A stretch of DNA of 64,000 bases, taken from positions 69,078 to 133,077 of the forward strand of contig NMRB01001548.1 of assembly GCA_002633025.1 (NCBI GenBank), in the 5' to 3' direction. The position numbers and the translations under genes were made by a program. The notes under the pieces are model-generated. The model did no database searches and was not told where the DNA came from. It worked only from the letters and a program-made list of their open reading frames with translations. This DNA comes from Notospermus geniculatus. Lineage: Eukaryota; Nemertea; Pilidiophora; Heteronemertea; Lineidae. This document shows positions 13,301-23,611 of the stretch, in pieces (within the stretch, counting starts at the first letter, position 1; the number at the start of each line of letters is the position of its first letter).

Positions 13301-16300
13301 CGTGACAGTTATTATTTTGGAAGATAATAGGGCCAACCAGTTTAAAATTGATCAATTATGTTGAAAAAAATTTTTTAATTTTTTTCTAGTTTTTTAGATT
13401 TTTCAACATAATTGTCAATTGATCCATGTTAAACTGGTTGCCCCTATTATCTTCCCAAAAAAATAACTGTTAGGTAAATATACCTTTTTCATGATTTCTG
13501 GAGATAATGTGATGCGAGTGCCAGTGCCAGTGCCAGCGTGCCAGTGCCAGGTTTAGAACCAACCCCTACTCATATTGCTTGTCGTTCTTGCCAAAGAGAC
13601 AGAAATTATTGGTATTTGGCATTTTGAAGATTGGAAATCAAAATGTAGTGAACTGCACTAAATGTGAGAAAATGCGGATTAAGGAAAGATCAATGGAGCT
13701 GAGATAACATTAAGTTTCCCTGGAGACAGGTTCTGTTAGTATATCGGACGATTTATGATGGTACAAATCGCTTTTGGACGAGTTAATAGGATGATTATAA
13801 TCGCTTAATGTACACGAGAGCATCAGTCAGAGAGGCAGATTGGTATCGATGTAAGTTGGAGTCAGATATAGCTAAGATCTTTTGGTGCCTGAGACTGAGA
13901 TAGATCTCCAAATTGGTTCTTGATTGGTGTTTTTTGCTTTTTGACGTCAAACCTCCTGGGCACTCTTATGGTTTGGTAACCGGTCCCAAGTTTCACATTA
14001 GAGTCTGATGAAGCCAAATCTCTCGGTTTAGTTGGTGGCCATGAGCAGGCCTCGCCTCTGAGTCATCCTCAATAGGACGCTCGTTGAAAGTACAATGAGC
14101 CGTCGAATCAAATTACTTGAAAATTGTGCAATTACGAACATGTATTGGAAATTACTTGTACTCGAGGGAAAATTATTATAAATTTTCAGAGTAAATTACC
14201 ATTTACATCAAACATGGGAAAGGCACATGCACCAAGGGACCCTTGTTAAAATACTGCAGTGTGAACTGATTAAATATGTTTCTATCATTCCTCTTCACCC
14301 ATTTTGATGCCGTGTAGCCCTCACTGCCAACTCTGGTCGACATCTCAAATTTGAGGACCAAGACCAAGGCACCCAACCTTGGGGTGACTTCGACTAAGTA
14401 TGACACCCATGTACACAGAGGGCTATTCAAATTCAAAGGGGTTACAACATGGTTGAACAATCACTAAAATCATAAATATATCATATACTTATGCTAAAAT
14501 TTAGCTTTAATCATACATGCACCACACTCAATTCCACTCACCCAATGTCACACTCCCTGAGACACTTTGGGCCGTATGCACCAAACGAAGATTACTGTAT
14601 CTTGAACTGAAGTTGAGCCACAACTTTTCAATTGTTCAGGTTTGCCACGGCATGATGTGACAATGGAAAAGTTGTGGCTCAACCTGAGTTCAAGATAATC
14701 TTCGTTTGGTGCATACGGGCCATTGTGACCCCAGAGTTAAGTCAGAGGGGTCTAAATTCGCCAACAACTTGCTTCAGCATGATAATAAGTAAGATTTTCT
14801 AGTAATGTCATAGATCTTCTGCTGCAGGGCCTGCATTGATACACACTCCACCGTTGCCATGTACTGACGCATAAAATACTAATGTCTTTTATAGATTTTT
14901 CGCCTGTGAGTACTCGAACCTGACGATCAATATGAAGGGCTTGTATCACAATGATTAACTCGGCGTGTGGTTAGACAGCTTGCAACTAATGCAGCAGCAA
15001 GTGGTTTCACTCAGAAGGTCTATGTATGTACATTAATGTAGGCCTAAAGTGTTTGTACCCGCATTTTGTTGTTGAATATTTGTAGCATGGCGGATTCTGG
15101 ATTCCTTTGTGAAAATAAATGCCCTTCGGTCTACAGCGCTGAGTCTAACACTAGCTTGTTACTGCACTGCATCGACACACTACAGACCGTCGAAAGTTTT
15201 TCTCTTTAATCCTCCTCCGCATAACATGGCATAGAACATCACCAGATTGATATGATGAACGATCCAATGAAGTTATCAATGAAGTTGAGTCCAACTTCTG
15301 TTTCACTTCATTGGCCTGGTGACGTCATAGATCAGATGTATTCGGTGTTTTCGAGATATCATGACAAAGTCATGCAATGATGTTGGTTCTTCCGTCGTCT
15401 GCACACCACGACTTTCTTGCTTAGACTTTACGGAAAGGGAAACTTCTCATATGTCCTCCGGATCATCCGGCTGGGACATGTTGAGGTCATGCATGTCATG
15501 GCTGCTCATCAGATTACTCTTTCTAAATATAGAAGGGAAATCGGCAACCAATAGACGATCCCTCTGCCGTAAAAGTACGTCTTATGATTCTGTCTGATCA
15601 AGACGAGAAATGCAAGACTAGCAACACGATATACCTTTCCTTTACTAATCAACGATGACTGGTTCATTCAAGCATTGTAAAGATATTGATGAGCTCTATC
15701 ACAACTTGCCGTCAACTGTACAATGTACGTCAGGCAAGTAATTCTCTCCTCACAGCTCTTTTCAAAAGGCATTGTGCTGTCTCTAAGGATAATCATCTCC
15801 AGAGCGCTGCAGTGCAATGCGCAGCAAACCTAACCAGGGTTTAATCCATTTCTTATTGCCATGGCAACGTCACAGGTGATTACTTATCTTGGGTAAGTTG
15901 CAGATGAGGACGATGCTGAGGGGAATTTTATCATACGGGACATCAACAGTTAGGATGTCATTGGCAGGCGAGGCCAGCAGCTAACCACTGTTGGGATTTT
16001 ATCAGCTTGATTAAAGGTTTGACATTGCTGTTGACAAGACACTCCTAGTCTGTATGAGGAGTCACAATCTTGCACGAGAGCTTGTTTGACATCTGAAGGC
16101 CACTCTGGCGAGTTTATACTGTAACAAGATGGCTGAGGGTAGCATGAAAACTTCACACTGGTCATGCATCGGACACAACTCATTCCTAACTTACCAGAGG
16201 CAAACATTAAGGGCCGTATTCATAAATTAGACTTAGACGCGTGTAACTTCGTCAAATGCATGGTGGAAGTGTGTGCATTTAGTGAAGTTACACGCGTCTA

Positions 16301-19300
16301 AGTCTTAAACCCCCTTTATGAAATACAGCCATACATTCTTAAAATCAGTTATCTACTCATCGAGTGCACCTGCTACATACAGATCCGATCCGCTAGGCTT
16401 GTTCGTTTTGTTTATGATTGCACTGATGGAGTGTTTTTCTCATAAACCGTACCTTCTGCTATAGAGCAGAATATGATAACCAAATGGAACATGCCAGCCA
16501 TGATAAACTTGGCGAGACATGTCTAATACAACCAGCTGTCATGCTGAATGAATTTCATGACTGTGTAATTCGATTGTACTGCACTACAGCATTATTATGG
16601 ACTATCATGTTTTAGGATGGGTCCAATACAAACATGAATATTCAAGGGCATGGCAAATGATGACAAATGATGCATTTTGCAAACCAGACGTACGTTGCGT
16701 CATTTTTTTGTCTCCAACTCAATTATACATGTACTGCATATAATCAGCTACACTCGTCATTAGCTACTCCTCAAGCGAGCTTATCTAGTTTTGATGTAAG
16801 TGAGTGTACACACCGATCAGGCTGCTCTACGAGACTGTTCGAATCTACCTATAGTGATCTAAGTTACCAATTGGCTGGAGACTGTTGCCACACACAAATG
16901 AATGAGTTAAAGTATGGTACCTTACTTGATGAAGGGTTTGTAATGGTGTTACAGCGCCATCGAACTTCTCAAGTGATGAAAAGGATGGCGGTCATTTTTT
17001 TTCGTTCACCACCTTGACCTGTGTCAGCTAAGGCTTTGACATACCGGAAGTATCAGACTAGTCTTAGTTGCTACCACTGGCTATGCGTGGGTTGGACAGG
17101 ACACCAGTCTTACTGGTGTTGGTTCTCGATGCTGCCGTTAGGGGGGACTGATGCATAGTCTGCACTTTAAAAATCTGTGGTGGAGAAAGATGAAGAGAGC
17201 TGGAACACTGACATTCCCTCCAGACAAAAACTTGTGATACCAGATCCTCTCGAAAACACCGAGGCAGACGTTACTGAGTCAAACCTTGCTGTCTATAATT
17301 TCAATCTCAACCAACTCTTTTTTGTCCTCAAAGGTAGCCTACATGTACCACTCTTCCTCTGTTCAACGTACGGGTTTGCAGAGGATGTGTACGGCAGCTT
17401 TGGCAGCAGCATAAGGTGAAAGGGAACTTCCTTTGAGTCAATGCAGTCTTCCTGGTGTATACTTTTCGGAACTGATCTTCTGATTGATCTAGCGCGCCAC
17501 AGGGAAGCTAGTCCTTGGTATGTGTGTGCTATTCTTAGATGAGAAGCAAGCAACACTTGGATGAAGGTTTAGGAAGTGGAAGCGAGATGTTCTTTGAAGC
17601 ATGGATTGGCACAAGCAATATGTCCATTTCACTTTGGCTGAGGTCATCCAGGTGTAAAGAGAAAGAATGTCCCCAGGAAAAACTGTCCCGTGAACAAAAG
17701 ATCCTATTGTTACATTCTAATCTCTGGGGATTGTTTTTCAATAGTCATGCCGCTTATTCCGTCATTCAACAATAGAAGTGGACACTTTTTACAGGGGGAC
17801 ACTCTGTACCGTTACACCGGCACCAACAAGGAACAGAAAAGAAGAGGCGAGGACCTTGCTTACACCCACCTTCTATATAAATATATGTACAAATACAAGA
17901 GTGTGATGGGCCTACAAAGGAAGATACAGTTGGGTATTTGCCAGGAATGCCATTTGTTTATTAAATTGTCCTTTGATGCAATGATCTGTGCCACCTTGTA
18001 TCCTCTCCATGTCAGTGTGCAGTGTGTGTACATTTTTTTCGGTTCTCGGAAAGACATCAGAAGATTGCTCTTTAAAGGAGCCCGATATTGCCACTTTTTC
18101 TCGATAGCCGGCGCCACCGCGCCACTCTCCAACGCAAGGGACTAACTATGTTGTCTGCGAATCGATCCGATTTACTACGTACATTTTGTAATGGATTTTT
18201 GTAGTTCGTATTGCTGCCGCTAGGTGGCTCCCTCTACGTCAGCAGTCAAATTGTAACCCATTAGAGACCGCACACCGTGGTCCTTTAAGAGGTGGTCGCT
18301 GTCAGATGAATGCTGGTAGCCATTACTTTGACCCTCAAAAGCAAAAATGTGGTAATACACGGTCTACAGAGAACGCTCCGTGTCTTCTGTGCAATGCAGG
18401 AACTAACCAAAGGTTGCGGTATAGAATAAGGTGATCTACATGTGTTGAAGCACCGGTACATGTAGGTACATGAAGGCCTGCACCAACAAACCATCTGCAT
18501 CAGGTACTACTACCGGTCAAGAGGTATTGATATTCAGTTAATGGATCGATTAACAGCAAGCTTTCGATCACCTGTGCAGCTAAAAAGCCTTGGTGGTGGT
18601 CCCGTTTTCCTGTAGTCAGCGGCGTGGTGTTTCTTTTATGTAGCGGAAGGTTATGTTATTTCTTGAGTAAGTGGCCACTCTTTGTCCAATAGATCTCTCA
18701 CGGGGTATGTTTTTACGGAATGAATGAACTCAAATGTATCCCATGGCACGGACTGCGTAGAGAGCATTTTCAACATACTGCATGATGGGATGCACTCTGT
18801 GGCATACCCATTCACTCTGGCCCGGGAATTTCAGCATCTTGCTGGAAGAATCCCATGACAATGCCAAATAATGATGCAGTCAAATTCAAGGCTGACAGCT
18901 CATTACCTCGAACACGTTCACCAACAACCTACAGAATGAAATGTGATTTCTGGGTCAAATTGAATCGATATCGTTTATTGGTTTTCTCAATGCCGTTAGG
19001 CTTCCTCTCCCTCTTTCTGATTGTCGCTGCCAGGGTGCTGCTGGATGCTGTTGGTTGTGATAAGGGTAGAGCTGTCGGGATATCAATGTGTTTAGCGCTG
19101 CGAAGCGTGAATTCACCTCCTGTCTGTGCAGTCATGTCAGCATACACGAATTTGAATGATTGGTGTGCATGCTCCTCACTGAACACAAACTTCATCTCAT
19201 AATACATGAATGCGAGGTTGAGAAGTGTGGTATAATACAGGGTGGACCAGAGAAAGTGTCCCTTGAACAATAGCATTAGGGGCCTACTATTGTTTCCCTA

Positions 19301-22300
19301 TTGTTCGTGGGACACTTTCTCTGGCCCACCCTGTATATGCCAGTTAATGGCGTCGTTATGTATTCGACAAAAAAGAATCAAATGGAATTGGAAGCACGGT
19401 GGTCGGCTAAGGACAATGGTGCCATTGTTGTCCTTTTTGTTGAACGAGGCTATTATTGTAAGTCGTTTTGTGGTAGCGTAGGCGTACTTCCTTCGGCTTG
19501 TGAATACCTATTTCTGCCTAGGGTCATTATGGACTAGGCCATGGACGACTACAATGACAACCGCACCAGTAAAATATATGTAATGGTATCTTTATGTGTG
19601 GTACCAGTAATAAAATTACTTTTTGCACCACGCACTCACATATAGGAAACGAACAAGCGCAAAGCGCAAAACGCAAAGTATGAATTGGCCTTTAGCCTGC
19701 AACTGCTGTGGCTGCGGTGCCCCATGCTAGTGCAACAAGCATGATATCGGCTACTCATTCATACAGCAACCGGTCTATGGTCTGTTGCATCCATGGCTTT
19801 AGCATCCCAGTGAGCATTGTCGTTTTATCTAGCTGCAGTAAAAGCAATCAATGTTGGACAATAAGCACAGCTTGATGTACACAAGTGAAGCATTAGTCAT
19901 CCTGCGAAATCGATGGTCATTCATAAAATGTCGTCTGGGACCTATTATGTGCGGTGTGCAGAAAGTGGAAGAGTGAGGACATTCAAGTGAAGGAGGAGCG
20001 TATTTTGCACGGATCAGGTCCCCATCAAATGTTTTAGACACAGCCAAGCCAGAGCTGAATCAAATGATCTTAGCCTACAGACCTGACCAACGTTATTGGA
20101 CGTTACAAAGAAGCAAAATATACCGATCATAGAATATGTACCTTGGCTCAAGAGCCTACACTGCACTTGAGGCATCACGTACAGAAATGACCCAAACCAT
20201 GAAGAACCAGCTATGAAAGTCACGCAATAGGCTGCTACAGTCGAATGTAACGAAAATCGGCTGCCAATGTTGGTATTGATTGCTGCGACAGGAAAAATAC
20301 TCCTTGAACGTTTTTCAGAAACCGGCAATTACTCAATACTTGTCTCTCACGTTTTCCCGTGGTAGTTGTGGTAAATAATAGCTTGATTGACATGAGTTCA
20401 GAGTTCCCATTACTTCTGTCTGTGGGCATGACATGGCTGAAAGGTAGAATGGGTAGACCAACGGTAGCATAGTGATCAAAGTGAGGCACTGAGACATGCT
20501 TTCCCCACGATCTTCACCCTGACGACTCTCCTCAACAGTAGCCGCACGTGTGCTTCAGTCACCTGGTTGTAGTGCATCATTATGGTGACCTCGTTCATAG
20601 CTTCATAGGCCGACACACAATTGATGTGCACGTATACAACAACGCTATTCATGGTGCATGGCGAGGTTGATCATGATCGCGAGTGTACACACACCGCTCA
20701 GGACTGCTCGAGAAGACTGTTCGAATTTACCTATCTGAATGGTCAAAGTTATCAATTGGGTATGGAGATTGTTGCTGCACACAAAAGTATGAGTTGAAGT
20801 TTGATACCTCACACCGTCGAACTTCTCAAGTTATGAAAAGGATGGCAGCCATTTTTTTTGGCTCGCCGCCTGGGCTTGTGTCAGCTATGGCTTCGATATG
20901 GTATCACTCCATATCGGTTTGGTACAGGACACCAGTCTCACTGATATTGGTTCCAAATGCTGCCGCCAGGGGAGTTAAGGGTGGGTTCTTTTGCCATCAC
21001 CTGTATTGGTGTATTGACCAGCTGCGAGAAATAGCGATAAAAAACGAGAATTCATTATCAGGAACGACTCCACCTTGCCTGACACCCGACACCAATCCAA
21101 TACTTAACCTGCATTTCAGTAGCAAATTGCACCTAATTGAACTGCCATACAACATCGACTGTAGGTCATTGTCTATCTACGATGTCTGCTTAGCCATGCC
21201 CACGGCAAACATAACAAAACAAACCCATACCTTAAAGTACCTCTTGGCATGGTTGGGAAAGAATGTTGTTTACCTCAGGTCTTTGAGGAGGTGCTTAGGA
21301 CGTAAAAAATGTATGAAATGCACGTGCGTGAACATACATCTGTATGTCTATATCTTCGAACTTGGTAGGTAAAAGCCATTTTTCGGAGAAGCCTACCATC
21401 ATGTCGTACATAACGTCTTAGGCTTCTTTGGAAGCTGCAGCAGTATAGACTGCAGACGAAATATAATATCATGTATAAGCCATGTGTAAGCCTACACTAA
21501 CTCTCACGGTAACTGACCGTACGGCATGTACGGCACGTAGATGTAGACTACCGTGTCACGGGGAATAGGTAGGATTGATCAAATGTATATCTCATGTATA
21601 CACTGAATACACACTGTGAGCTTGATAATATGCAAACTGTTAAAAGGATTTGCGCTAAAAAAAGTTTTATATCGGATCAACTAGAAAAGAAAAGCTTGTA
21701 GACACGCCGAGAGGCACTCAAGAAAATGATCTTGCTACATGATACAACATGGGGGGGGGGGGTACAGTGATTCAATGGCCTGGCCTGGTCTAGGTCACTT
21801 TAGTGCAAAACAACATGACCCTCTCCTATTGGCCAATTTTAAAGCAAGACTTGTTAAAAGAACCCTCATTTACAGTCGTACCCTCCCTCAAGCGCGAGTT
21901 GGGGAGTCGGTTGTGAAGACCCTGGGTGCGAGGATGCCATCCTCCCTACTCTCCTCCATGAGAAGTTTTAGTGGCTATTTACATCGACATCACATCCTTT
22001 CCACATTGGGCCTTCATGGGCAGCAAATTAGGATACACTGGGACGAAAGTCAGTCTTGAAACCTACTCCGACTTTGACTTACAGACATCCTTTACTTATC
22101 ATCATTTCATAGATATCATGAGGTACCTACAACGTAGTAAACAAACGTACGCCTCGCCCCAATCATTAGCATAATTCTATGCTATTTTCAACTCCTAACA
22201 TCGTTTTACCTTGCTATTGGAAAACTCAACAGAGCTGATATCATGTTCACGCGGTGTAGCATGCTGAAGCGTGCAGTATGGCCTTGATGACAACCTGAGT

Positions 22301-23611
22301 CAGCTGTATACAAGGCAGGATGAGCCGAACAGGAAATCAACACTGCTTTCAGAATGTAAACACTATCACGCTGTAATGGCGGATCGCCATTATAATATTC
22401 TAACATTAGACTTTGTAAACATTGGGTGTAAAGATCGTTGTGCATGTGAAGAATCGAATCGATATCGCTGAGGATTTGAATTTTGACAAATGAAATTAGT
22501 TCCGAATGAAAATACATGTAGTTTCGCATTTCGAACCATTTACTTGTTTGTAAAAGGTTCAGGGCCGTTTAATTCATGCACATTCATTATCATATACAAC
22601 AAGCAACAACAACAACAAATCAGCTGCGGTGCACTTGAACACACTCTCTCAAGTTTCAAGATCAAAACGTGGGATTTGAATTTCCAACTCCTATCGATCA
22701 CTCTCTCATTGATATATATTACGCCTATATATCAACTATGCGGTATGTTTTCCTGTCGTTTTCTGCATCCCATTAACCTACATTACATTGCATCTGTCCC
22801 GTTGGCCCTATAGAGCGTGCAGCTAGATGAGGCTGTACTGTTCATTCACGTCTCTTACTTTTTTCACGTACGTTGGTATGTGTGAGACAAAAAGCATTGT
22901 TGTGGGTGTCAGTGCAGTAGGAATAGGCCTACAGCACGACCTTGTAGAATGACGAAGTCTATAAGTAGGTTCACATGACTGAATGATTATATATATACTT
23001 TGTATGGCCCATTAGTTAGATCGTCATGGTGATATTTTGATGTGACTGTGATAAACAAAGCTCTAGACATGTTCAATCATTTGTGATGTCATTTGATGTC
23101 ATATCTTGCCCAACATTACAGTGACCCTGTCGTGATTAGCAGACAATCACATGATAAGCAAATATCCCCAGGCTAAGCCTGAATGACGAGGCCAGAAGGT
23201 TTTCTACGGAACCCCAGGGTATGCGATTCCTGTTGCGACATGTAGCTGGTCAGTGCTATATCAGGATCGAGAGAAACAGCCCAAATACTCCAGCCAAGCC
23301 ATCCAGTCCCAACATAAACACGTCATACCACGCCCTTTTTACGACATGCTATCCATATTGTTACCGCCAGCAGCTCTGTTGCTATAGCATTAGCTAACAT
23401 CACGGAATCGTTAAACGAAGGAAAACATTGGCTCGTTTTCAAAATACGAAAGAGTTCAATATGTAATCAATATACAAATCACGATGATTTAACAAGCTCT
23501 ACCTTCTTGCGTGGTCGCTGCATCTTTGTCCAACAAGTTTTTCTTCATCTTGGCATCGGCCATACATTCCTCATCGTGATCTTGCTCCGGCTGGTGTTCG
23601 TCGTCCGACAT
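1226..23611 (-). CDS. PLP/DM20/M6-family proteolipid membrane protein, seven coding exons
   Basis: The exons are 23503-23611, 8759-8906, 4491-4674, 3071-3209, 2635-2693, 1671-1736 and 1226-1327. Every junction has GT..AG borders and compatible phases, giving 268 residues, close to the 240-280 usual for PLP/M6. Family marks: a cysteine-rich N-terminal cluster (CCSNCLRCLAG, residues 38-48) just before TM1, where PLP/M6 proteins are acylated; four hydrophobic segments (about 53-75, 99-122, 148-179, 214-246); and a second extracellular loop with C187 (DCLDLQNY) and C203 (IECGNAF), which can form a disulfide. Exon 6 is 66 nt in phase 0, like exon 6 of vertebrate PLP1, as I recall that gene. PLP/M6 proteins are tetraspan proteins of neuronal, glial or epithelial plasma membranes. 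The role here is inferred from the family. I give no symbol because M6 and PLP orthology cannot be separated by eye. The transcript ends were not located. Confidence 0.9.
1671..1736 (-). CDS. M6/PLP-like gene, exon 6 (first part of TM4)
   Basis: A 66-nt exon in phase 0, with acceptor TTTCCTTTTAAG and donor GTAAGT. It encodes residues 214-235 (GMDVLICWAVAVASAIIVVF, then SL), the outer part of the fourth membrane segment. Length and phase match exon 6 of vertebrate PLP1 as I recall it. Confidence 0.88.
2635..2693 (-). CDS. M6/PLP-like gene, exon 5 (extracellular loop 2)
   Basis: A 59-nt exon between acceptor CTTTCCTTCCAG and donor GTACGT, phase 1 in and phase 0 out. It encodes residues 194-213 (AFPKMRSIECGNAFDLFVKE). 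It supplies the second loop cysteine, C203. Vertebrate PLP has four cysteines in this loop and I see only two here, so one disulfide is expected. A MITE (2749-2943) ends 55 bp upstream of the acceptor. Confidence 0.85.
2749..2943. mobile_element. MITE family 1, copy 2 (in intron 4 of the M6/PLP-like gene)
   Basis: A 195-bp copy with both ends intact. It makes up about half of the 377-bp intron and ends 55 bp before the exon 5 acceptor. It contains exact TGACGTCA octamers at 2806-2813 and 2875-2882. Confidence 0.88.
3071..3209 (-). CDS. M6/PLP-like gene, exon 4 (TM3 and start of extracellular loop 2)
   Basis: The acceptor is CTGTTTTCAG and the donor is GTAAGT. The exon is 139 nt, phase 0 in and phase 1 out. 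It encodes residues 148-193: a long third membrane segment and the family signature near its end, QLDCLDLQNY, equivalent to the conserved Cys-x-Asp-x-x-x-Tyr stretch after TM3 in PLP/M6 proteins. Confidence 0.92.
4491..4674 (-). CDS. M6/PLP-like gene, exon 3 (loop 1, TM2, cytosolic loop)
   Basis: The acceptor is TTGTCTTTGCAG and the donor is GTAAGT. The exon is 184 nt, phase 2 in and phase 0 out. It encodes residues 87-147: the end of extracellular loop 1, the second membrane segment (FIVMGVCIGTGVFGILFFIV, followed by GSLSTGW) and a short cytosolic loop that holds C140. The plus strand is also open across this exon, but that reading has no family features. Confidence 0.92.
4802..5080 (-). other. 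Intronic ORF with signal-peptide-like start, unassigned
   Basis: A 92-codon ORF in intron 2, upstream of exon 3. It begins MPHFQPFLMLICILTMLFCG, which looks like a signal peptide, and continues with a hydrophilic Lys/Glu/Ser stretch. I recognise no family and the opposite strand is also open, so this may be chance. Confidence 0.15.
5731..5813. repeat. Small nested hairpin
   Basis: The outer arms (ATCCTGAGAATATC and its complement) lie at 5738-5751 and 5795-5808. An inner pair, CCCTTCGT/ACGAAGGG, lies within them. It sits in intron 2. Confidence 0.7.
7129..7292. mobile_element. MITE family 1, copy 3 (in intron 2)
   Basis: Same termini as copies 1 and 2, with an internal deletion (about 164 bp) and a more diverged right end (GGCTGTAAATTC). 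Confidence 0.82.
7339..7460. mobile_element. Fold-back MITE, 122 bp
   Basis: A nearly complete hairpin: AGGCCGGGTTTACAT at 7339-7353 pairs with its complement at 7446-7460. Inner stretches (GTATACGG.. / ..CCATATAC, CAAAGG..CATG / CATG..CCTTTG) also pair. Confidence 0.8.
8759..8906 (-). CDS. M6/PLP-like gene, exon 2 (cysteine cluster and TM1)
   Basis: The acceptor is a pyrimidine tract ending TTTGCAG and the donor is GTAAGT. The exon is 148 nt, phase 1 in and phase 2 out. It encodes residues 37-86: the motif CCSNCLRCLAG, then the first membrane segment (TLSAFVLMLLGIGGFAGGC) and a basic start of the first extracellular loop (KRSRDLIDKR). Confidence 0.9.
9290..9488 (+). mobile_element. MITE family 2, copy A
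   Basis: About 200 bp with TGACGTCA-containing ends (GTGACGTCACATTTCC... and ...GTTGTGACGTCAG). It has an inverted-orientation relative at 27361-27563 sharing blocks such as CATTTCCATGACGAC and CATGAACACAGCGTCAACAC. Confidence 0.8.
9829..10062 (-). other. Unassigned exon-like ORF within intron 1
   Basis: A 77-codon ORF from ATG at 10062 (context CAACCATGG) with protein-like composition (IISSLKDLPSKLQLHPRCLY..., LTLNQCWLFLSEKLLTQN). After its stop, a second frame stays open for about 40 codons (TDEALDCMEMVLIFYNSGQT). It could be a frameshifted gene or transposon fragment. No family recognised. Confidence 0.2.
12050..12207 (+). mobile_element. MITE family 3, copy 1
   Basis: It shares with 35387-35548 and 42868-43027 the core ACGACGTCTT..GTGTTGC..GTCAAGGACGTCGTGACG and the right part GTTGCTTTGCTCTGTTTTTG, CGGTACAACCGCTCAC, GGGATAAAAAGTTATGCGGG. 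The left terminus is degraded in this copy. Confidence 0.85.
13229..13566. mobile_element. Fold-back (long-TIR) transposon, 338 bp, with target duplication
   Basis: The left end GGGGTTGGTTCTAAACCTGG pairs with its complement at the right end, and pairing continues inward almost to an A/T-rich centre near 13365-13390. TACTCATATT occurs at 13219-13228 and again at 13567-13576, a 10-bp (possibly 11-bp) target-site duplication. Long TIRs with 9-11 bp duplications fit a Mutator-like element. A short AGTGCC repeat lies in the right arm. Confidence 0.85.
14569..14721. mobile_element. Fold-back MITE, about 153 bp
   Basis: GTATGCACCAAACGAAGATTA near the left end is repeated inverted at the right end. 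Inner arms TTGAGCCACAACTTTTC / GAAAAGTTGTGGCTCAA also pair. No clear target duplication. Confidence 0.82.
16211..16330. mobile_element. Fold-back MITE, about 120 bp
   Basis: GGGCCGTATTCATAAA at the left and the complement of GGCTGTATTTCATAAAG at the right, with inner arms ACTTAGACGCGTGTAACTTC and complement. The terminal GGGCCGTAT resembles that of the 14569-14721 element. Confidence 0.8.
16802..17145 (+). repeat. Dispersed repeat family 5, copy A
   Basis: Matches 20681-20972 over several blocks (GAGTGTACACACCG.TCAGG, GACTGTTCGAAT.TACCTAT, CGAACTTCTCAAGT.ATGAAA, GGACACCAGTCT.ACTG). It has no ORF of note and no recognised ends. Confidence 0.75.
19238..19333. mobile_element. Tc1/mariner-type MITE, 96 bp
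   Basis: The left arm CAGGGTGGACCAGAGAAAGT and its near-complement at the right (ACTTTCTCTGGCCCACCCTG) are flanked by TA at 19236-19237 and 19334-19335. A TA target and the CAGGGTGG terminus fit the Tc1/mariner group. Confidence 0.8.
20681..20972 (+). repeat. Dispersed repeat family 5, copy B
   Basis: Second copy of the 16802-17145 repeat, in the same orientation, with a roughly 50-bp internal deletion. Confidence 0.75.
23503..23611 (-). CDS. M6/PLP-like gene, coding exon 1 (N-terminal cytosolic tail)
   Basis: The exon starts with ATG at 23611-23609 and encodes 36 residues (MSDDEHQPEQDHDEE..., rich in Asp/Glu, then Lys). It ends one base into the next codon at donor GTAGAG. Joined to exon 2 this makes ...TTQEGCCSNC, the same place where M6-type proteins pass from an acidic hydrophilic tail to the cysteine cluster. 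Vertebrate PLP1 has only the initiator codon plus one base in this exon, so the 36-residue tail is more M6-like. I chose this ATG because no in-frame upstream codon leads to a longer convincing protein, and the sequence before it (TTGACC) looks like a 5' UTR. Confidence 0.85.

Larger units (their letters stand above)
8907..23502 (-). other. Intron 1 of the M6/PLP-like gene (14.6 kb)
   Basis: I find no further exon of this gene in it. Its content is the repeats listed separately (9290-9488, 12050-12207, 13229-13566, 14569-14721, 16211-16330, 16802-17145, 19238-19333, 20681-20972) plus unremarkable sequence. A possible ORF with a good start context (ACAACCATGG) runs from 10062 to 9829, but I do not recognise it and it is broken after 77 codons. 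Confidence 0.8.
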
